NCBI GenBank assembly: GCA_002379425.1
Contig: DFTH01000012.1
Location: forward strand, 171,860-235,859
Direction of reading: 5' to 3'
Length of the DNA stretch: 64,000 bases
From: Prevotella sp. UBA4217
GTDB taxonomy: Bacteria; Bacteroidota; Bacteroidia; Bacteroidales; Bacteroidaceae
Below the pieces are notes generated by a model. The model made no database searches and had not been told where the DNA came from. It saw only the letters and a program-made list of their open reading frames with translations. Position numbers and translations under genes: made by a program. Shown here piece after piece: positions 51,516 through 61,500 of this stretch. The stretch's first letter is position 1. Every line of letters starts with the position of its first letter.

Positions 51516-52925
51516 TTAGCCGAACAGTTCGCGCAGCGCCTCCTCGACCTTGCGGACAGGATGGATGGCGATGTGGTATTTCTTCTGGTCGAAGCCCTGT
51601 AGATTATATTTAGGTAGGATGATATCGCTGAAGCCCAGTTTCTCGGCCTCGGCGATCCTTTGTTCGATGCGGTTCACGGGGCGTACCTCTCCAGAGAGCC
51701 CTACCTCTCCACACATACACCAGCCAGCCTCGATGGGGGTATCGACATTCGATGAGAGGACGGCAGCGATGATGCTGAGGTCCATCGCCAGGTCTGTCAC
51801 CCTGAGACCACCAGCGATATTGATAAACACATCCTTCTGCATCAACTTGAATCCCACACGCTTCTCGAGCACGGCCAGAAGCATGTTCAGGCGGCGCTGG
51901 TCGAATCCTGTGGCACTTCTTTGTGGGGTGCCGTAGGCAGCCGTGGAGACGAGTGCCTGCGTCTCGACGAGGAAGGGGCGCACGCCCTCGATGGCGGAAC
52001 TGATGGCGATGCCAGAGAGTCCCTCGTGGTCCTGGGTCAATAGCAGTTCTGAGGGATTAGACACTTGTCGCAGACCGTTCTGCAGCATCTCGTAGATGCC
52101 CAGTTCGGCAGTGGAGCCGAAGCGGTTCTTCATTGAGCGGAGAATACGGTACATGTAGTGCTGGTCGCCCTCAAACTGGATGACGGCATCCACGATGTGC
52201 TCCAAGATCTTCGGACCAGCCAGAGAACCCTCTTTCGTGATATGTCCGATGAGGATGACTGGCACGCCGGATGACTTGGCGAAACGGAGCAGGGCAGAGG
52301 CGCACTCGCGGACCTGGGCGATGCTGCCTGCACTCGATTCCACGTCCTCCGTCATGATGGTCTGGATAGAGTCGATGATCACAAGTTCGGGCTGCTCTTC
52401 CTTGATATGCTCGAAGATATGCTCCAGGGAGTTCTCGCAGAGGATGAGGAAATGCTCGTTTTCCTCATGAGGAATCCGGTTGGCGCGCATTTTCAACTGG
52501 TGGGCGCTCTCCTCTCCACTGACATATAGAATCTTTTTCTCAGGCATGCGGAGCATGGTCTGTAGGGAGAGGGTCGATTTCCCGATACCTGGTTCTCCTC
52601 CCAGCAGGACGATGCTGCCAGGAACGAGCCCGCCACCCAACACGCGGTTGAGTTCCTCGTCGTGCATGTCGATGCGGGGATCATCGTGATTGGAGATGTC
52701 GCTGAGGCGGAGCACTCTGCCAGCAGAGGCTGCCATCTGGCTGATTGTGCCTGTGTTCAGACCACCCCGTCCTGCCGCTACCCCTCCTGATTTAACGGGG
52801 GAACTGGGGGCGACCCTGATCTCCTTGAACGTGTTCCACTGTCCACAGGCAGGACACTTGCCTATCCACTTCGGCGACTCCTGGCCGCAGTTGGAGCATA
52901 CGTATGCAATCTTATCTTTTGCCAT
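51516..52925 (-). CDS. radA: DNA repair protein RadA
   Basis: 469 residues from the ATG at 52925. RadA/Sms is a RecA-like branch-migration helicase. The zinc finger CSNCGQESPKWIGKCPACG opens the protein, Walker A is LLGGEPGIGKSTLS, the RadA signature KNRFG lies in RSMKNRFGSTAELG, and the Lon-protease-like C-terminal domain is present. The longer open frame upstream crosses the promoter at 52963-52993 and is not used. Confidence 0.96.
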   Translation of the reverse strand: MAKDKIAYVCSNCGQESPKWIGKCPACGQWNTFKEIRVAPSSPVKSGGVAAGRGGLNTGTISQMAASAGRVLRLSDISNHDDPRIDMHDEELNRVLGGGLVPGSIVLLGGEPGIGKSTLSLQTMLRMPEKKILYVSGEESAHQLKMRANRIPHEENEHFLILCENSLEHIFEHIKEEQPELVIIDSIQTIMTEDVESSAGSIAQVRECASALLRFAKSSGVPVILIGHITKEGSLAGPKILEHIVDAVIQFEGDQHYMYRILRSMKNRFGSTAELGIYEMLQNGLRQVSNPSELLLTQDHEGLSGIAISSAIEGVRPFLVETQALVSTAAYGTPQRSATGFDQRRLNMLLAVLEKRVGFKLMQKDVFINIAGGLRVTDLAMDLSIIAAVLSSNVDTPIEAGWCMCGEVGLSGEVRPVNRIEQRIAEAEKLGFSDIILPKYNLQGFDQKKYHIAIHPVRKVEEALRELFG

Positions 52926-52962
52926 ATTCTTGACTTGCGACGACTTTATGTCGATTAGAGCA

Positions 52963-52993
52963 CAAAAGTACGAAATATTTTCCGTATTCCAAA
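52963..52993 (-). promoter_or_regulatory. Promoter of radA
   Basis: Minus strand: TTTG (52990-52993), 19 nt, TACTTTTG (52963-52970), 37 nt before the radA start. Confidence 0.75.
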
Positions 52994-53002
52994 ATAATTG
53001 CT

Positions 53003-53010
53003 TAATTTTG
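53003..53010 (+). promoter_or_regulatory. -7 box of the substrate-binding lipoprotein gene
   Basis: TAATTTTG, 8 nt before the first ATG, in the short region divergent from radA. The -33 box is unclear, since it overlaps the radA promoter. Confidence 0.55.
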
Positions 53011-53017
53011 CACGCTG

Positions 53018-53989
53018 ATGAAAGAAAATAGCATGAGATATACGAGTATATTGACAGTGGTCCTGATGGGTTGTCTGCTGCTGACAGGATGCGGACAATC
53101 ATACCAAGAGACAAAGCGATTGTCGCGTGAGCAGCGGCTGAGGTTGGCGCGTGAGGACTCGGCGGCCCTGAAGATCGCAGTGATGCCCACGCTCGACTGT
53201 CTGCCCATCTTTATTGCAGAGGATCACCAGTTGTTCGACACCATCGTCGATATACGCCTGAAGCGCTATACGGCTCAGATGGACTGCGATACGGCCATCA
53301 TCAACAGCAGGGTGGAGGGCTCCGTTACCGACCTGGTGCGGGCAGAGCGGATAAAGAAGCAGGGTGACAGTCTGACATACTTCACAGCGACCAATGCTTA
53401 CTGGCAACTGATCAGTAACCGTCATGCACGTATCACCCAACTGAAACACCTCGACGATAAGATGCTGGCTATGACGCGCTACTCCGTAACGGACTTGTTG
53501 GGCGACCTGGTCGTGGACAGTGCAAAGTTGAAGACGGAACGGGTGTTCCGTATCCAGGTGAACGACGTGAATGTACGCCTCAAGATGCTTGAGAACAACG
53601 AGATGGACGCCCTGCTGTTGACGGAGCCGCAGGCCACTCAGGCTCTGCTCGGGAAGCATAAGGTGCTGCTTGATACACGGAAGGAGGACATCCGCATGGG
53701 TGCCATCGTGTTCCGTGCTCATGGGATGGATGATGCGAAACGGAAACAGCAGATGGAAGTGTTTCTGAAAGGCTACAACGCGGCCTGTGACTCCATCAAC
53801 CACTTTGGTGTGCGTCATTATAAGGATGTTATCCGCAAATATTGCAACATATCGGAACAGGCGCTCAATGCCTTGTCTGACTCATTGAGATATACACATG
53901 CAGCCAGCCCCAGGCCGAAGGATATAGAACGGGCTCAGCAGTGGCTCTCTAAGATAAAGGATCGTGGGCTTATCAGAAAGGGAAAGTAA
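53018..53989 (+). CDS. Substrate-binding-like lipoprotein (NMT1/TauA type)
   Basis: 323 residues; ATG at 53018 or 53033. The lipobox CLLLTGC precedes the mature protein. From residue 52 it reads LKIAVMPTLDCLPIFIAEDH, the pattern of periplasmic binding proteins for thiamine precursors, nitrate or sulfonates, and LLLTEPQATQALLGKH matches the second lobe. No ABC permease or ATPase is adjacent, so it is an orphan binding protein. It ends 2 nt before the TPR gene. Confidence 0.75.
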   Translation: MKENSMRYTSILTVVLMGCLLLTGCGQSYQETKRLSREQRLRLAREDSAALKIAVMPTLDCLPIFIAEDHQLFDTIVDIRLKRYTAQMDCDTAIINSRVEGSVTDLVRAERIKKQGDSLTYFTATNAYWQLISNRHARITQLKHLDDKMLAMTRYSVTDLLGDLVVDSAKLKTERVFRIQVNDVNVRLKMLENNEMDALLLTEPQATQALLGKHKVLLDTRKEDIRMGAIVFRAHGMDDAKRKQQMEVFLKGYNAACDSINHFGVRHYKDVIRKYCNISEQALNALSDSLRYTHAASPRPKDIERAQQWLSKIKDRGLIRKGK

Positions 53990-53991
53990 CT

Positions 53992-56181
53992 ATGGACACA
54001 CATCAGAGTCTCAAGGATGTATTCGCTCATCTGAAGGAGCGTAACCTGAGTGCCGCCATCAATGAGTTGGATGCCTTTCTGGCTGTCCATCCCCATCAGG
54101 TGAACTCCGACAGGCTGCACGCCGTGCGTACGGACTATCAGTTGATGGCCGACTACTGGAAGAGGGGATTTAAGGACCCTCAGTTGCCGTCGCTCTATCA
54201 GACATTGTTGCAAAGGATGTATGTGCTCTGTGCCAACATCAGCAAGCGCTATGGCATCGGACATACCTCCTTCCTTTCCTCCATCTTCCTGCGTATCCAC
54301 ATGACGGCTCGCGACTGGTCGCCACAGAATGTCCGCGAGGAACTGGAAACCTTCGTCTCTGAGGTGGCCATGCTCGAACTGGTGCCTGAACATCTGCGGG
54401 AGGAGAAGCGGCAGGGGCTCTATCGGCAGCATCAGCACCAGATGAACGTGCTCTTCGACTATATCTTCACCTCAGACGTCTGGACAAATGGCATTGCGAC
54501 GGCCATGGAGGATATCCTGCTGTCGCCTACCGTGGATACAAACGACCAGCAACTCATCGTGAGCGCCATCATGCTCTCCGCCATAGAGTATTTTGATATG
54601 GCCAAGTTCAGGACCCTGGTACACGTCTATGAGAAGGCTGGCGATGAGCATGTCAGGCAGCGTGCCCTGGTGGGATGGCTGTTCTCTATCGACAGCCAGT
54701 TGGCTGCTTCTGTCTATCCAGAACAGATACAGATGGTGGAAAAACTCCTGGAGAACGAGCAGTGCCGCCAGGAACTGGTGGAACTGCAGAAACAGATTAT
54801 CTTCTGCATCAACGCCGAGCAGGATACCCAGACCATCCAGAAGGAGATCATGCCTGACCTGATGAAAGGACAGTCGTTCCGAATGACGCGCAATGGTATC
54901 GAAGAGATGGAGGATGATCCCATGGAGGATATCCTGCATCCTGGTGAACAGGAACGCCGGCTGGAACAGTTGGAGGAGAGTTTCCAGCGGATGCTGAACA
55001 TGCAGAAGCAAGGCTCAGACATCTATTTTGGTGGCTTCTCCCAGATGAAGCGCTTCTCCTTCTTTAATGAACTGAGCAACTGGTTCGTGCCTTTCTACAT
55101 CAGTCATCCTGCCGTAGCAGAGGCCTTGGGGAAGACAGGGCAAAACCACTTCCTGCGCCTGATGATAGAGAAAGGACCTTTCTGCAACAGCGACAAATAT
55201 TCGTTTGTCTTTGCCTTCCAACAGGTGTTTGAACACATTCCACAGAATATGCGGGATATGCTCGCGAGAGGGGAGGTCTCTATCAATGAGATGGCGGTAG
55301 AAGAACTGGAGAGTCCCACCTATATCCGTCGTACCTATCTGCAGGACCTGTATCGCTTCTTCCGCCTTTTCCCACAGCGCAAGGAGTTTGTCAATCCCTT
55401 CGACGCTGACGGTGCCCGTTATCTCTTCTTTGCCGATCCCATCTTTACGCAGACGCATTTGGAACCATCGTTCAACGAGATAGCGGCCTTCCTGTTGAAG
55501 CAGAAGCGTATCCAGGAGACAGCCCGTCTGCTGGCTAACTATGGGGAGGCAAGGCGCGACTTCCAGTTCTGGATGATGGCTGGCTATCTGATCCAGCATC
55601 ATAAGGACAGCGTGGAAATACCTCTCGAGGGGTGTGATGATGATCTGCAGTGCTATGCCAAAGCCCTCGAGGCGCAGCCTGGCAACGAACGGGCGCTGGC
55701 TGGCTATGGCAGGGCGCTTTTCGCCCGTGGTATGTATGCTGAGGCCCTGAGCACCTACGACCAACTGGTGGGCCTTCGTCCGGAAAAGAAGAACTATCGT
55801 CTGAATCGTGCCATCAGCATGACCAATCTCGGACAATATACGGGGGCCTTAAAGGAACTATACCGCCTGAACTATGAAAGTCCGGAGGATCAGAACGTCA
55901 ATCGGGTGCTGGCATGGGCATTAGTCTGCGAGGGAAAGTATGAGGCTGCGGAGAAGATTTACAGTCAGTTGCTGACGGATGGCACGCTGCCTGATGACCT
56001 GTTGAACTATGGCTATTGCCTATGGTTTGGTGGACATATCGATGATGCCGCCGACTGTTTCCATCGTTTCCTGAAGGAGACAGGAGCCACATCGCAGTAT
56101 ATCCTCCAGAACGAGGCTGACTTGCTCAGGGAGAAAGGTATCACTGAGCCTGAGCAGCAATTGATGCTCTATATTCTCTAA
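53992..56181 (+). CDS. Large TPR-repeat protein
   Basis: 729 residues, no signal peptide or membrane segment. The C-terminal third (about 555-725) has at least four TPR motifs (CYAKALEAQPGNERALAGYG, YAEALSTYDQLVGLRPE, ALKELYRLNYESPEDQNVNR, YEAAEKIYSQLL). The N-terminal 550 residues are helical with no recognised family. TPRs mediate protein binding. It is probably co-translated with the lipoprotein gene. Its 3' end overlaps the convergent acyltransferase gene by 41 bp. Confidence 0.75.
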   Translation: MDTHQSLKDVFAHLKERNLSAAINELDAFLAVHPHQVNSDRLHAVRTDYQLMADYWKRGFKDPQLPSLYQTLLQRMYVLCANISKRYGIGHTSFLSSIFLRIHMTARDWSPQNVREELETFVSEVAMLELVPEHLREEKRQGLYRQHQHQMNVLFDYIFTSDVWTNGIATAMEDILLSPTVDTNDQQLIVSAIMLSAIEYFDMAKFRTLVHVYEKAGDEHVRQRALVGWLFSIDSQLAASVYPEQIQMVEKLLENEQCRQELVELQKQIIFCINAEQDTQTIQKEIMPDLMKGQSFRMTRNGIEEMEDDPMEDILHPGEQERRLEQLEESFQRMLNMQKQGSDIYFGGFSQMKRFSFFNELSNWFVPFYISHPAVAEALGKTGQNHFLRLMIEKGPFCNSDKYSFVFAFQQVFEHIPQNMRDMLARGEVSINEMAVEELESPTYIRRTYLQDLYRFFRLFPQRKEFVNPFDADGARYLFFADPIFTQTHLEPSFNEIAAFLLKQKRIQETARLLANYGEARRDFQFWMMAGYLIQHHKDSVEIPLEGCDDDLQCYAKALEAQPGNERALAGYGRALFARGMYAEALSTYDQLVGLRPEKKNYRLNRAISMTNLGQYTGALKELYRLNYESPEDQNVNRVLAWALVCEGKYEAAEKIYSQLLTDGTLPDDLLNYGYCLWFGGHIDDAADCFHRFLKETGATSQYILQNEADLLREKGITEPEQQLMLYIL

Positions 56182-57316
56182 GTCTCTTCTTGCCTTGTTC
56201 GCTGAGCCAGGTAAACAGCAGTGGAATGCCTACGCCTGCTATCGTATATAGGATCCAGAACTGATCTTGTTGCGAGAAGTCGTGTATCACCATGTGGCAT
56301 CCGATCTGGCGGATGTCCAGGTCATAGTACCATATCTTGATGAGGCTCACCACCTTATAGGATACGATATGGAAGATGAAGATGTTCAGGGTATGGTCGC
56401 CCGTATAGGCAAGGAAGCGTTTCACGACGCCTTCCCGTCTGTCTATCCAACGGCTGATGTTAAATATCATCAGGAAGCCGAGTAGGGCAGGGATGGGGAG
56501 CGAGAGAAACTGCGTATAGGTGGAGCGCCAGTTCATGTTGGCCGTCAGATATGCTGAGAAGAAATAGACGATGATGCCGAAGAGAACTGTCAGCCAGACG
56601 CTGGCATAGTAGCGCGTCATCATGGTCTTGTACTGATCCACGAACTGTCGGAAGATAAAGCCGCAGCCGAAGAAGAAACAGCCCATCATGTCGCGGTAGC
56701 CTCCCTGCACCAGTGTGACGACCTTAAGACCTTCTGAGGTTTTCCAGCCGCAGAGCAGCAGCATGATCAAGCAGACCAGGTAGGGGGTAAGGCTAGGAAT
56801 TCTAGGAATCCTAGTAATCCTAGGATACCTAGTAATCCTAGAGAGACTAGCATCGACTATCTTATATAAAATAAGGTATAGGATACTTGCCACGAAGAGG
56901 CCGCGGAAGAACCAGAAGGCTCCGCAGAGGAACTGGTCATAGCCTCCCATAGCCGTGACGATGTTCCAGAGGTTCTGCTGGATCTGATGCCAGGTATAGG
57001 GATGGGTCACGCCACCTGTCTCATTGCCATAGACTTCGTTCAGTATGCCAATGTCGAACATCCAGTTGTGGATGATCAGAAAGAACACGGACCATTTGAC
57101 GAAGGGGACATAGAGCCCTTTGATGCGCTTCTTGACGAAGGTCGCCTCGTCGTTCAGGTATTTCAGCGAGAAGAAGTAGCCAGCCGTGATGAAGAACAGC
57201 GGCATGTGGAACTCGAAGATGAACTTGCACAGCCACCCTGGTGCCTCAGCGTGGGCAATCACCATCAGAATGATGGCAATTCCCTTGCAGATGGAGATGG
57301 TCGTGTCGCGTTTCAT
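56141..57316 (-). CDS. Acyltransferase family 3 membrane protein
   Basis: 391 residues with about ten membrane segments. The start TTISICKGIAIILMVIAHAE carries the conserved histidine of family 3, and FIFEFHMPLFFITAGYFFS the FHMPLFF motif. These proteins O-acetylate polysaccharides or lipids at the inner membrane. A run of seven 9-bp CTAG units (56793-56850) encodes an Arg/Ile/Pro-rich insertion (SRITRYPRITRIPRIPS) in a loop between segments. It starts 3 nt before the end of the phospholipase-D-type gene. Confidence 0.85.
   Translation of the reverse strand: MKRDTTISICKGIAIILMVIAHAEAPGWLCKFIFEFHMPLFFITAGYFFSLKYLNDEATFVKKRIKGLYVPFVKWSVFFLIIHNWMFDIGILNEVYGNETGGVTHPYTWHQIQQNLWNIVTAMGGYDQFLCGAFWFFRGLFVASILYLILYKIVDASLSRITRYPRITRIPRIPSLTPYLVCLIMLLLCGWKTSEGLKVVTLVQGGYRDMMGCFFFGCGFIFRQFVDQYKTMMTRYYASVWLTVLFGIIVYFFSAYLTANMNWRSTYTQFLSLPIPALLGFLMIFNISRWIDRREGVVKRFLAYTGDHTLNIFIFHIVSYKVVSLIKIWYYDLDIRQIGCHMVIHDFSQQDQFWILYTIAGVGIPLLFTWLSEQGKKRLREYRASIAAQAQ
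56793..56850 (-). repeat. 9-bp CTAG tandem repeat inside the acyltransferase gene
   Basis: Units CTAGGAATT, CTAGGAATC, CTAGTAATC, CTAGGATAC, CTAGTAATC, CTAGAGAGA and a final CTAG at exact 9-bp spacing. The period keeps the reading frame. CTAG is usually rare in bacterial DNA. Confidence 0.95.
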
Positions 57317-57319
57317 GGG

Positions 57320-58555
57320 CTATAGCACGAAGGTGAGCAGATGGCCAAGCCATCCTTTGAACTTATGCCAGGCATTCTGGCTTTTCTTCAAGTCTTCTGT
57401 TGTCATGTAGTCGCACTTCTTCAGATCCTCAAGAAACCTCCCCTGCAGTTCGCCGGTGGTCTCTGGGTCGATGATCAGGGCATTGATCTCGTAGTCGTAG
57501 CGCAGGCTGCGGGCATCGAGGTTGGTACTACCCACGGTACAGTATTTCCCATCGACCATCATGATCTTCGAGTGGTGGAACCCTGGCTGATAGCGCCAGA
57601 TATGTGCTCCTCTCTTGGAGAGTTTCTTCATGTTGTAGATCACCACGTCGGGCATCAGGGGGATGTCATACCTCGAGGAGATGAGGATATCCATCTTGAC
57701 CCCTCTCTCCGCACAGCGCTTCAGGGCCTTGATGACGGATGAGGTGGGGGCGAAGTAGGGGTTCACGATCTTCACGGAGTCCTTCGCGCTGTCGAGCGCC
57801 TTCACATAGAAGCGGCGCATGATCTCATTGGTGGTGCGAGGCTCGCGATTGGCTATGCCTACCATCTTGCTACCAGCGGGTGCCGCCTGGAAATACTTCG
57901 GATCGTCGAGTTCCTCCTTCGTGACGCGTTTCCACATGCGCAGGAAGATGGTCTGCAACTCATTGACGGCTGGTCCCTCGATCCGGCAGTGCATATCATG
58001 CCATTCTCCTACCTGTTCCGTGCCTACCAGATAATAGTCTGCCACGTTCATCCCCCCTGTATAGCCCACCTTGCCGTCGATCACCACAATCTTCCTGTGG
58101 TCACGGGGCCATATATGATTCACCCACGGAAAGCGGATGGGGTCGAACTCATAGATTTCAATGCTGTCCTGGTGGAGTTTCCTAAGATGCTCTTTCTTCA
58201 GGGGCTGGTTGTTGGAGTCGTTGCCGAATCCGTCAAACAGGCAGCGCACCTCCACGCCCTCTTTCCTCTTCTCCCTGAGGATGTCGAAGAGCAGGTTGGC
58301 GATAGAGTCGTTCCTGAAGTTGAAATACTCCATGTGGATGCTGCTCCTGGCCTGGCGGATGACTTCAAACATGTCGGCGAACTTCTCCTTTCCCGACATC
58401 AGCAGTCTCACACTGTTGCCCTGGGTGAAGTTGATACCTTCCTCCCGCATCTCCGCTACGAGCAGGGAGTCGCTGGTCTGGGCATTACTATAGAGAGATA
58501 TCAGCAGGAATAGTATGGTGACTATTCCTGCTGGGCGATGGTTTTCTATTGTCAT
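57320..58555 (-). CDS. Cardiolipin synthase-like phospholipase D protein
   Basis: 411 residues. Both HKD motifs are intact: RDHRKIVVIDGKVGYTGGMN and FHHSKIMMVDGKYCTVGSTN. The N-terminus (TILFLLISLYSNAQ) looks like a signal peptide rather than the two helices usual in ClsA, so it may act in the periplasm. Cardiolipin synthases join phosphatidyl groups on phosphatidylglycerol. Its start overlaps the end of the propeller regulator gene by 4 nt. Reasonable alternatives are other PLD-type lipid enzymes. Confidence 0.85.
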   Translation of the reverse strand: MTIENHRPAGIVTILFLLISLYSNAQTSDSLLVAEMREEGINFTQGNSVRLLMSGKEKFADMFEVIRQARSSIHMEYFNFRNDSIANLLFDILREKRKEGVEVRCLFDGFGNDSNNQPLKKEHLRKLHQDSIEIYEFDPIRFPWVNHIWPRDHRKIVVIDGKVGYTGGMNVADYYLVGTEQVGEWHDMHCRIEGPAVNELQTIFLRMWKRVTKEELDDPKYFQAAPAGSKMVGIANREPRTTNEIMRRFYVKALDSAKDSVKIVNPYFAPTSSVIKALKRCAERGVKMDILISSRYDIPLMPDVVIYNMKKLSKRGAHIWRYQPGFHHSKIMMVDGKYCTVGSTNLDARSLRYDYEINALIIDPETTGELQGRFLEDLKKCDYMTTEDLKKSQNAWHKFKGWLGHLLTFVL

Positions 58556-61500
58556 TTACGATGTTTCAGTCTGTATTCGAGTGGCGTCATGCCGAACTTC
58601 TCCCTGAAGATGTTGATGAAGTTCTCTGCTGTCATGAATCCGATGTTGGTAGCCAACTCACTCATATTGATATTCGTGCGCTTCAGGAGGATGCAGGCGT
58701 GCTTCAGGCGCATGTCGCGTATCAGTTCCGCCGGCGTCTTGTTGGTGAGGTTACGCACACGGTGGAAGAAGGGTACCCTGCCCATGCCCATGGCACTGGC
58801 CATCTCCTCCAGACTGATCTGTCCGCGGCTCATGTTCTGCATCACATACTGTTCGATGTTCTTCAGCAACTGCTGGTCCATAGCGTCCAGCATGGAGTAG
58901 TCCGACATGCTCGACTCCTCACCTTCGGCAGCGTTCTCCGTCTCCTCCTCGTACGACTGACGGGCCAACTGGCTGTTGCGCTTGACGATCTTGGTATCGA
59001 CGCGGTTCATCGGATCGTCGGCATCAGGCTCTTCATTGGCGGCTGGCTTGTACTTGCCAAGGTCGATATTCTCCGTGGCTGTCGTCATACTGGCGTTGCG
59101 ATCCTCCAGCATGCGTGTCTCAGCACCTTCTATCAGGTCGCTGTCCATCTCGATGGGGCCTAAGCCGAGCACCTTGTTGAAGCGCATCGTGGCATCCTGC
59201 AGGTTGAAGGGCTTAGCCAGGTAGTCGTCGGCAGACAGCGTGATATTCTGGGAGCGCATGTCCTGCGGCGTCAAGGTGCCGTCCGTCATCAGCACGAACT
59301 TCACGCGCTGTGTCGTTGGACTGGTCTTCAACTGGTTGCACAGGTCGCTGCCTGTCATGCCTTCCATATCCTGCTTACAGACGACGATGTCGCAGCGCAT
59401 CTCCTCCAGGTCTGAGGCAGCCTTCTCGATATCGTTGTAGGCATGGAAGTCATAGACGTACTTCAGGCGTGAGGTGGCGAACTTGAGGAATTCGTCGTTG
59501 TCGTCGATCATCACCACGGTGTACTTCATCGTTGGTGAGTCGAGGGCGGCTCTGGTAGGCCGTGATGTGTCCGTCGTCAGGGAGTGGCTGGCCACGTCGG
59601 GCAGGTCGATCTCGCCTCGTCCGTTCAGTTCCATACGGTCGTGGACGGCATTCTTGGCCTTCGCCTCCGGGTTCTCCAGGTTCGTCTGCATGTCGCTGAC
59701 GCGGGTGATGATCTGGAGCATCTGCGAGTGGAGGGCGTTCAACTGCTCGCGCTCCTCCAGTGATTTCTCCTTCTCTGTGAGGTTGCCGATGATAGAGGTC
59801 ATGCGGGCCATAGGCTGGCGCAGGTCCTCGCTGGCCGACTTGATCTCCTCGCGCTGCATCTTCAACTCCTCGATGACGGCCTTCTTCCTGGCCTTGATGA
59901 CGCGGAGTTGCTTCAGGCCCACCCGCCAGAAGTAGATTGTCACGATGGCGATGATGGCGTATGCCAGCAGCATCCACCAGGAGAGGAGCCAGTGGCGCTC
60001 GATGTGGATGGTCAGCACGCGCTCTTGGTTGCTGACGGCTCCCTCGGCGCTGATGGCCTTCACGTGGAGGGTATATTCACCGCTCGGCAGTTCCTTGAAG
60101 GTCACGCCGTGGGTCAGGGCATTACCGTTGCGCCAGTCTTCGTCCCTGCCCTCCATCCAGTACATGAACTGGAGGCGCTCGCTCTGGTTGTAGTTACCTG
60201 CGGCAAACTTGATGGTGAATGTATTCTGGTTATGGCCCAGTTCCAGTTTGTTGGTCTCGTTGAGGGCCTGGGGGAGCACCACGCGGTCCTGATACTCGTG
60301 GCCCGTGAGGATCTCTTCCTCGCCGATGAACAGTTGGGTCAGCATCACGCGGGGGAGGGCGTCGTTGTCGTCGTTGGCCTTCTGCATCACCCAGTTCACG
60401 CCATATAGGCCACCCAGCAGCACGTTGCCGTCGTCTCTCGTCAGGATAGAGCCAGGGTTGAACTCATTGCTCTGCAGACCATCTGCCGTCGTGTAGTTAT
60501 AGAGGCCGTAGTTGTTGGAGCCGTCCTCATGGTTGCGCTGGATCACGATACGGCTGACACCGCTGCTGGTGGTCACCCAGATATTGTGGTTCTTGTCTTC
60601 TGCGATGCCACAGATGTTATTGTTGCATAGTCCCTGCTTCTCCGTCAGGTAGTCGAGGGCATCGTTTTCCAGATTGAGGATGTTCAGGCCTTCGCGCGTT
60701 CCTATCCAGATTAGTCCTCTGGAGTCCTGGAGGATCTGGGTGATGAAGTTGTTGGTAAACGACTTGATGTTGGCCACGTTTCCTGTCAGGACGGTCTTCT
60801 CCGTCGTTGACAGGTTCAGAATTACCAGTCCCTCTGCCGTACCGATATACAGGTTGTTGTTCTTGGCATTCTTGTTATAGTACAGGCTGGTGATGTTGTT
60901 CGTGTTCAACTTGCCGTTCTCTCGGGTGTAGGAGGAGAAGGTGTTCATCTTTGGGTTATAGACCTGCAGGCCGCCGTTGGTGGCGATCCACAGGTTGCCG
61001 ATCTTATCCGTGCAGAGGGCATTCACATGGTCGTCGATCAGCGTGGCAGTACTGTCCTTGGCCAGTGAGTAGATGATGGCGTTCCCGCCTTTGACGCGGG
61101 TGAGGCCGTTGCGCTTCGAGCCGATCCAGATACTGCCGTCAGGCGTTGTCGCCATGGCTGATACCTTCTTGCTTGCCAATGGTCCCTCGTAGCCGATGAC
61201 GCCCTTGTCGCTCGTGCCGTACCAGATGGTGCCGTTGGCATCCTGGGCCATCGCCGTGATATCACCGTTATGGTTGGAGCCGAAGCGGTAGATGTACTGG
61301 CCTGAGTAGGCCACGCCCGACTTCTCCGTGCCCACCCAGATCAGGCCGGTGTCATCGACATAGACGCTCTGGATGCTCACGCTCTCCTTGATCCACTGGT
61401 GGTCGTTGATATTACGGGGCTGCACTTCCTCTGTCTCATGGGTGTTGACGTTCATCTTCAGCAGGCCCAGTTGGTCTGAGCCGATCCATATATTGCCGCT

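Noticed and set aside
58549..59163. 204-residue plus-strand frame across the propeller regulator
   Set aside because: Antisense to an intact long gene; composition is that of a shadow frame.
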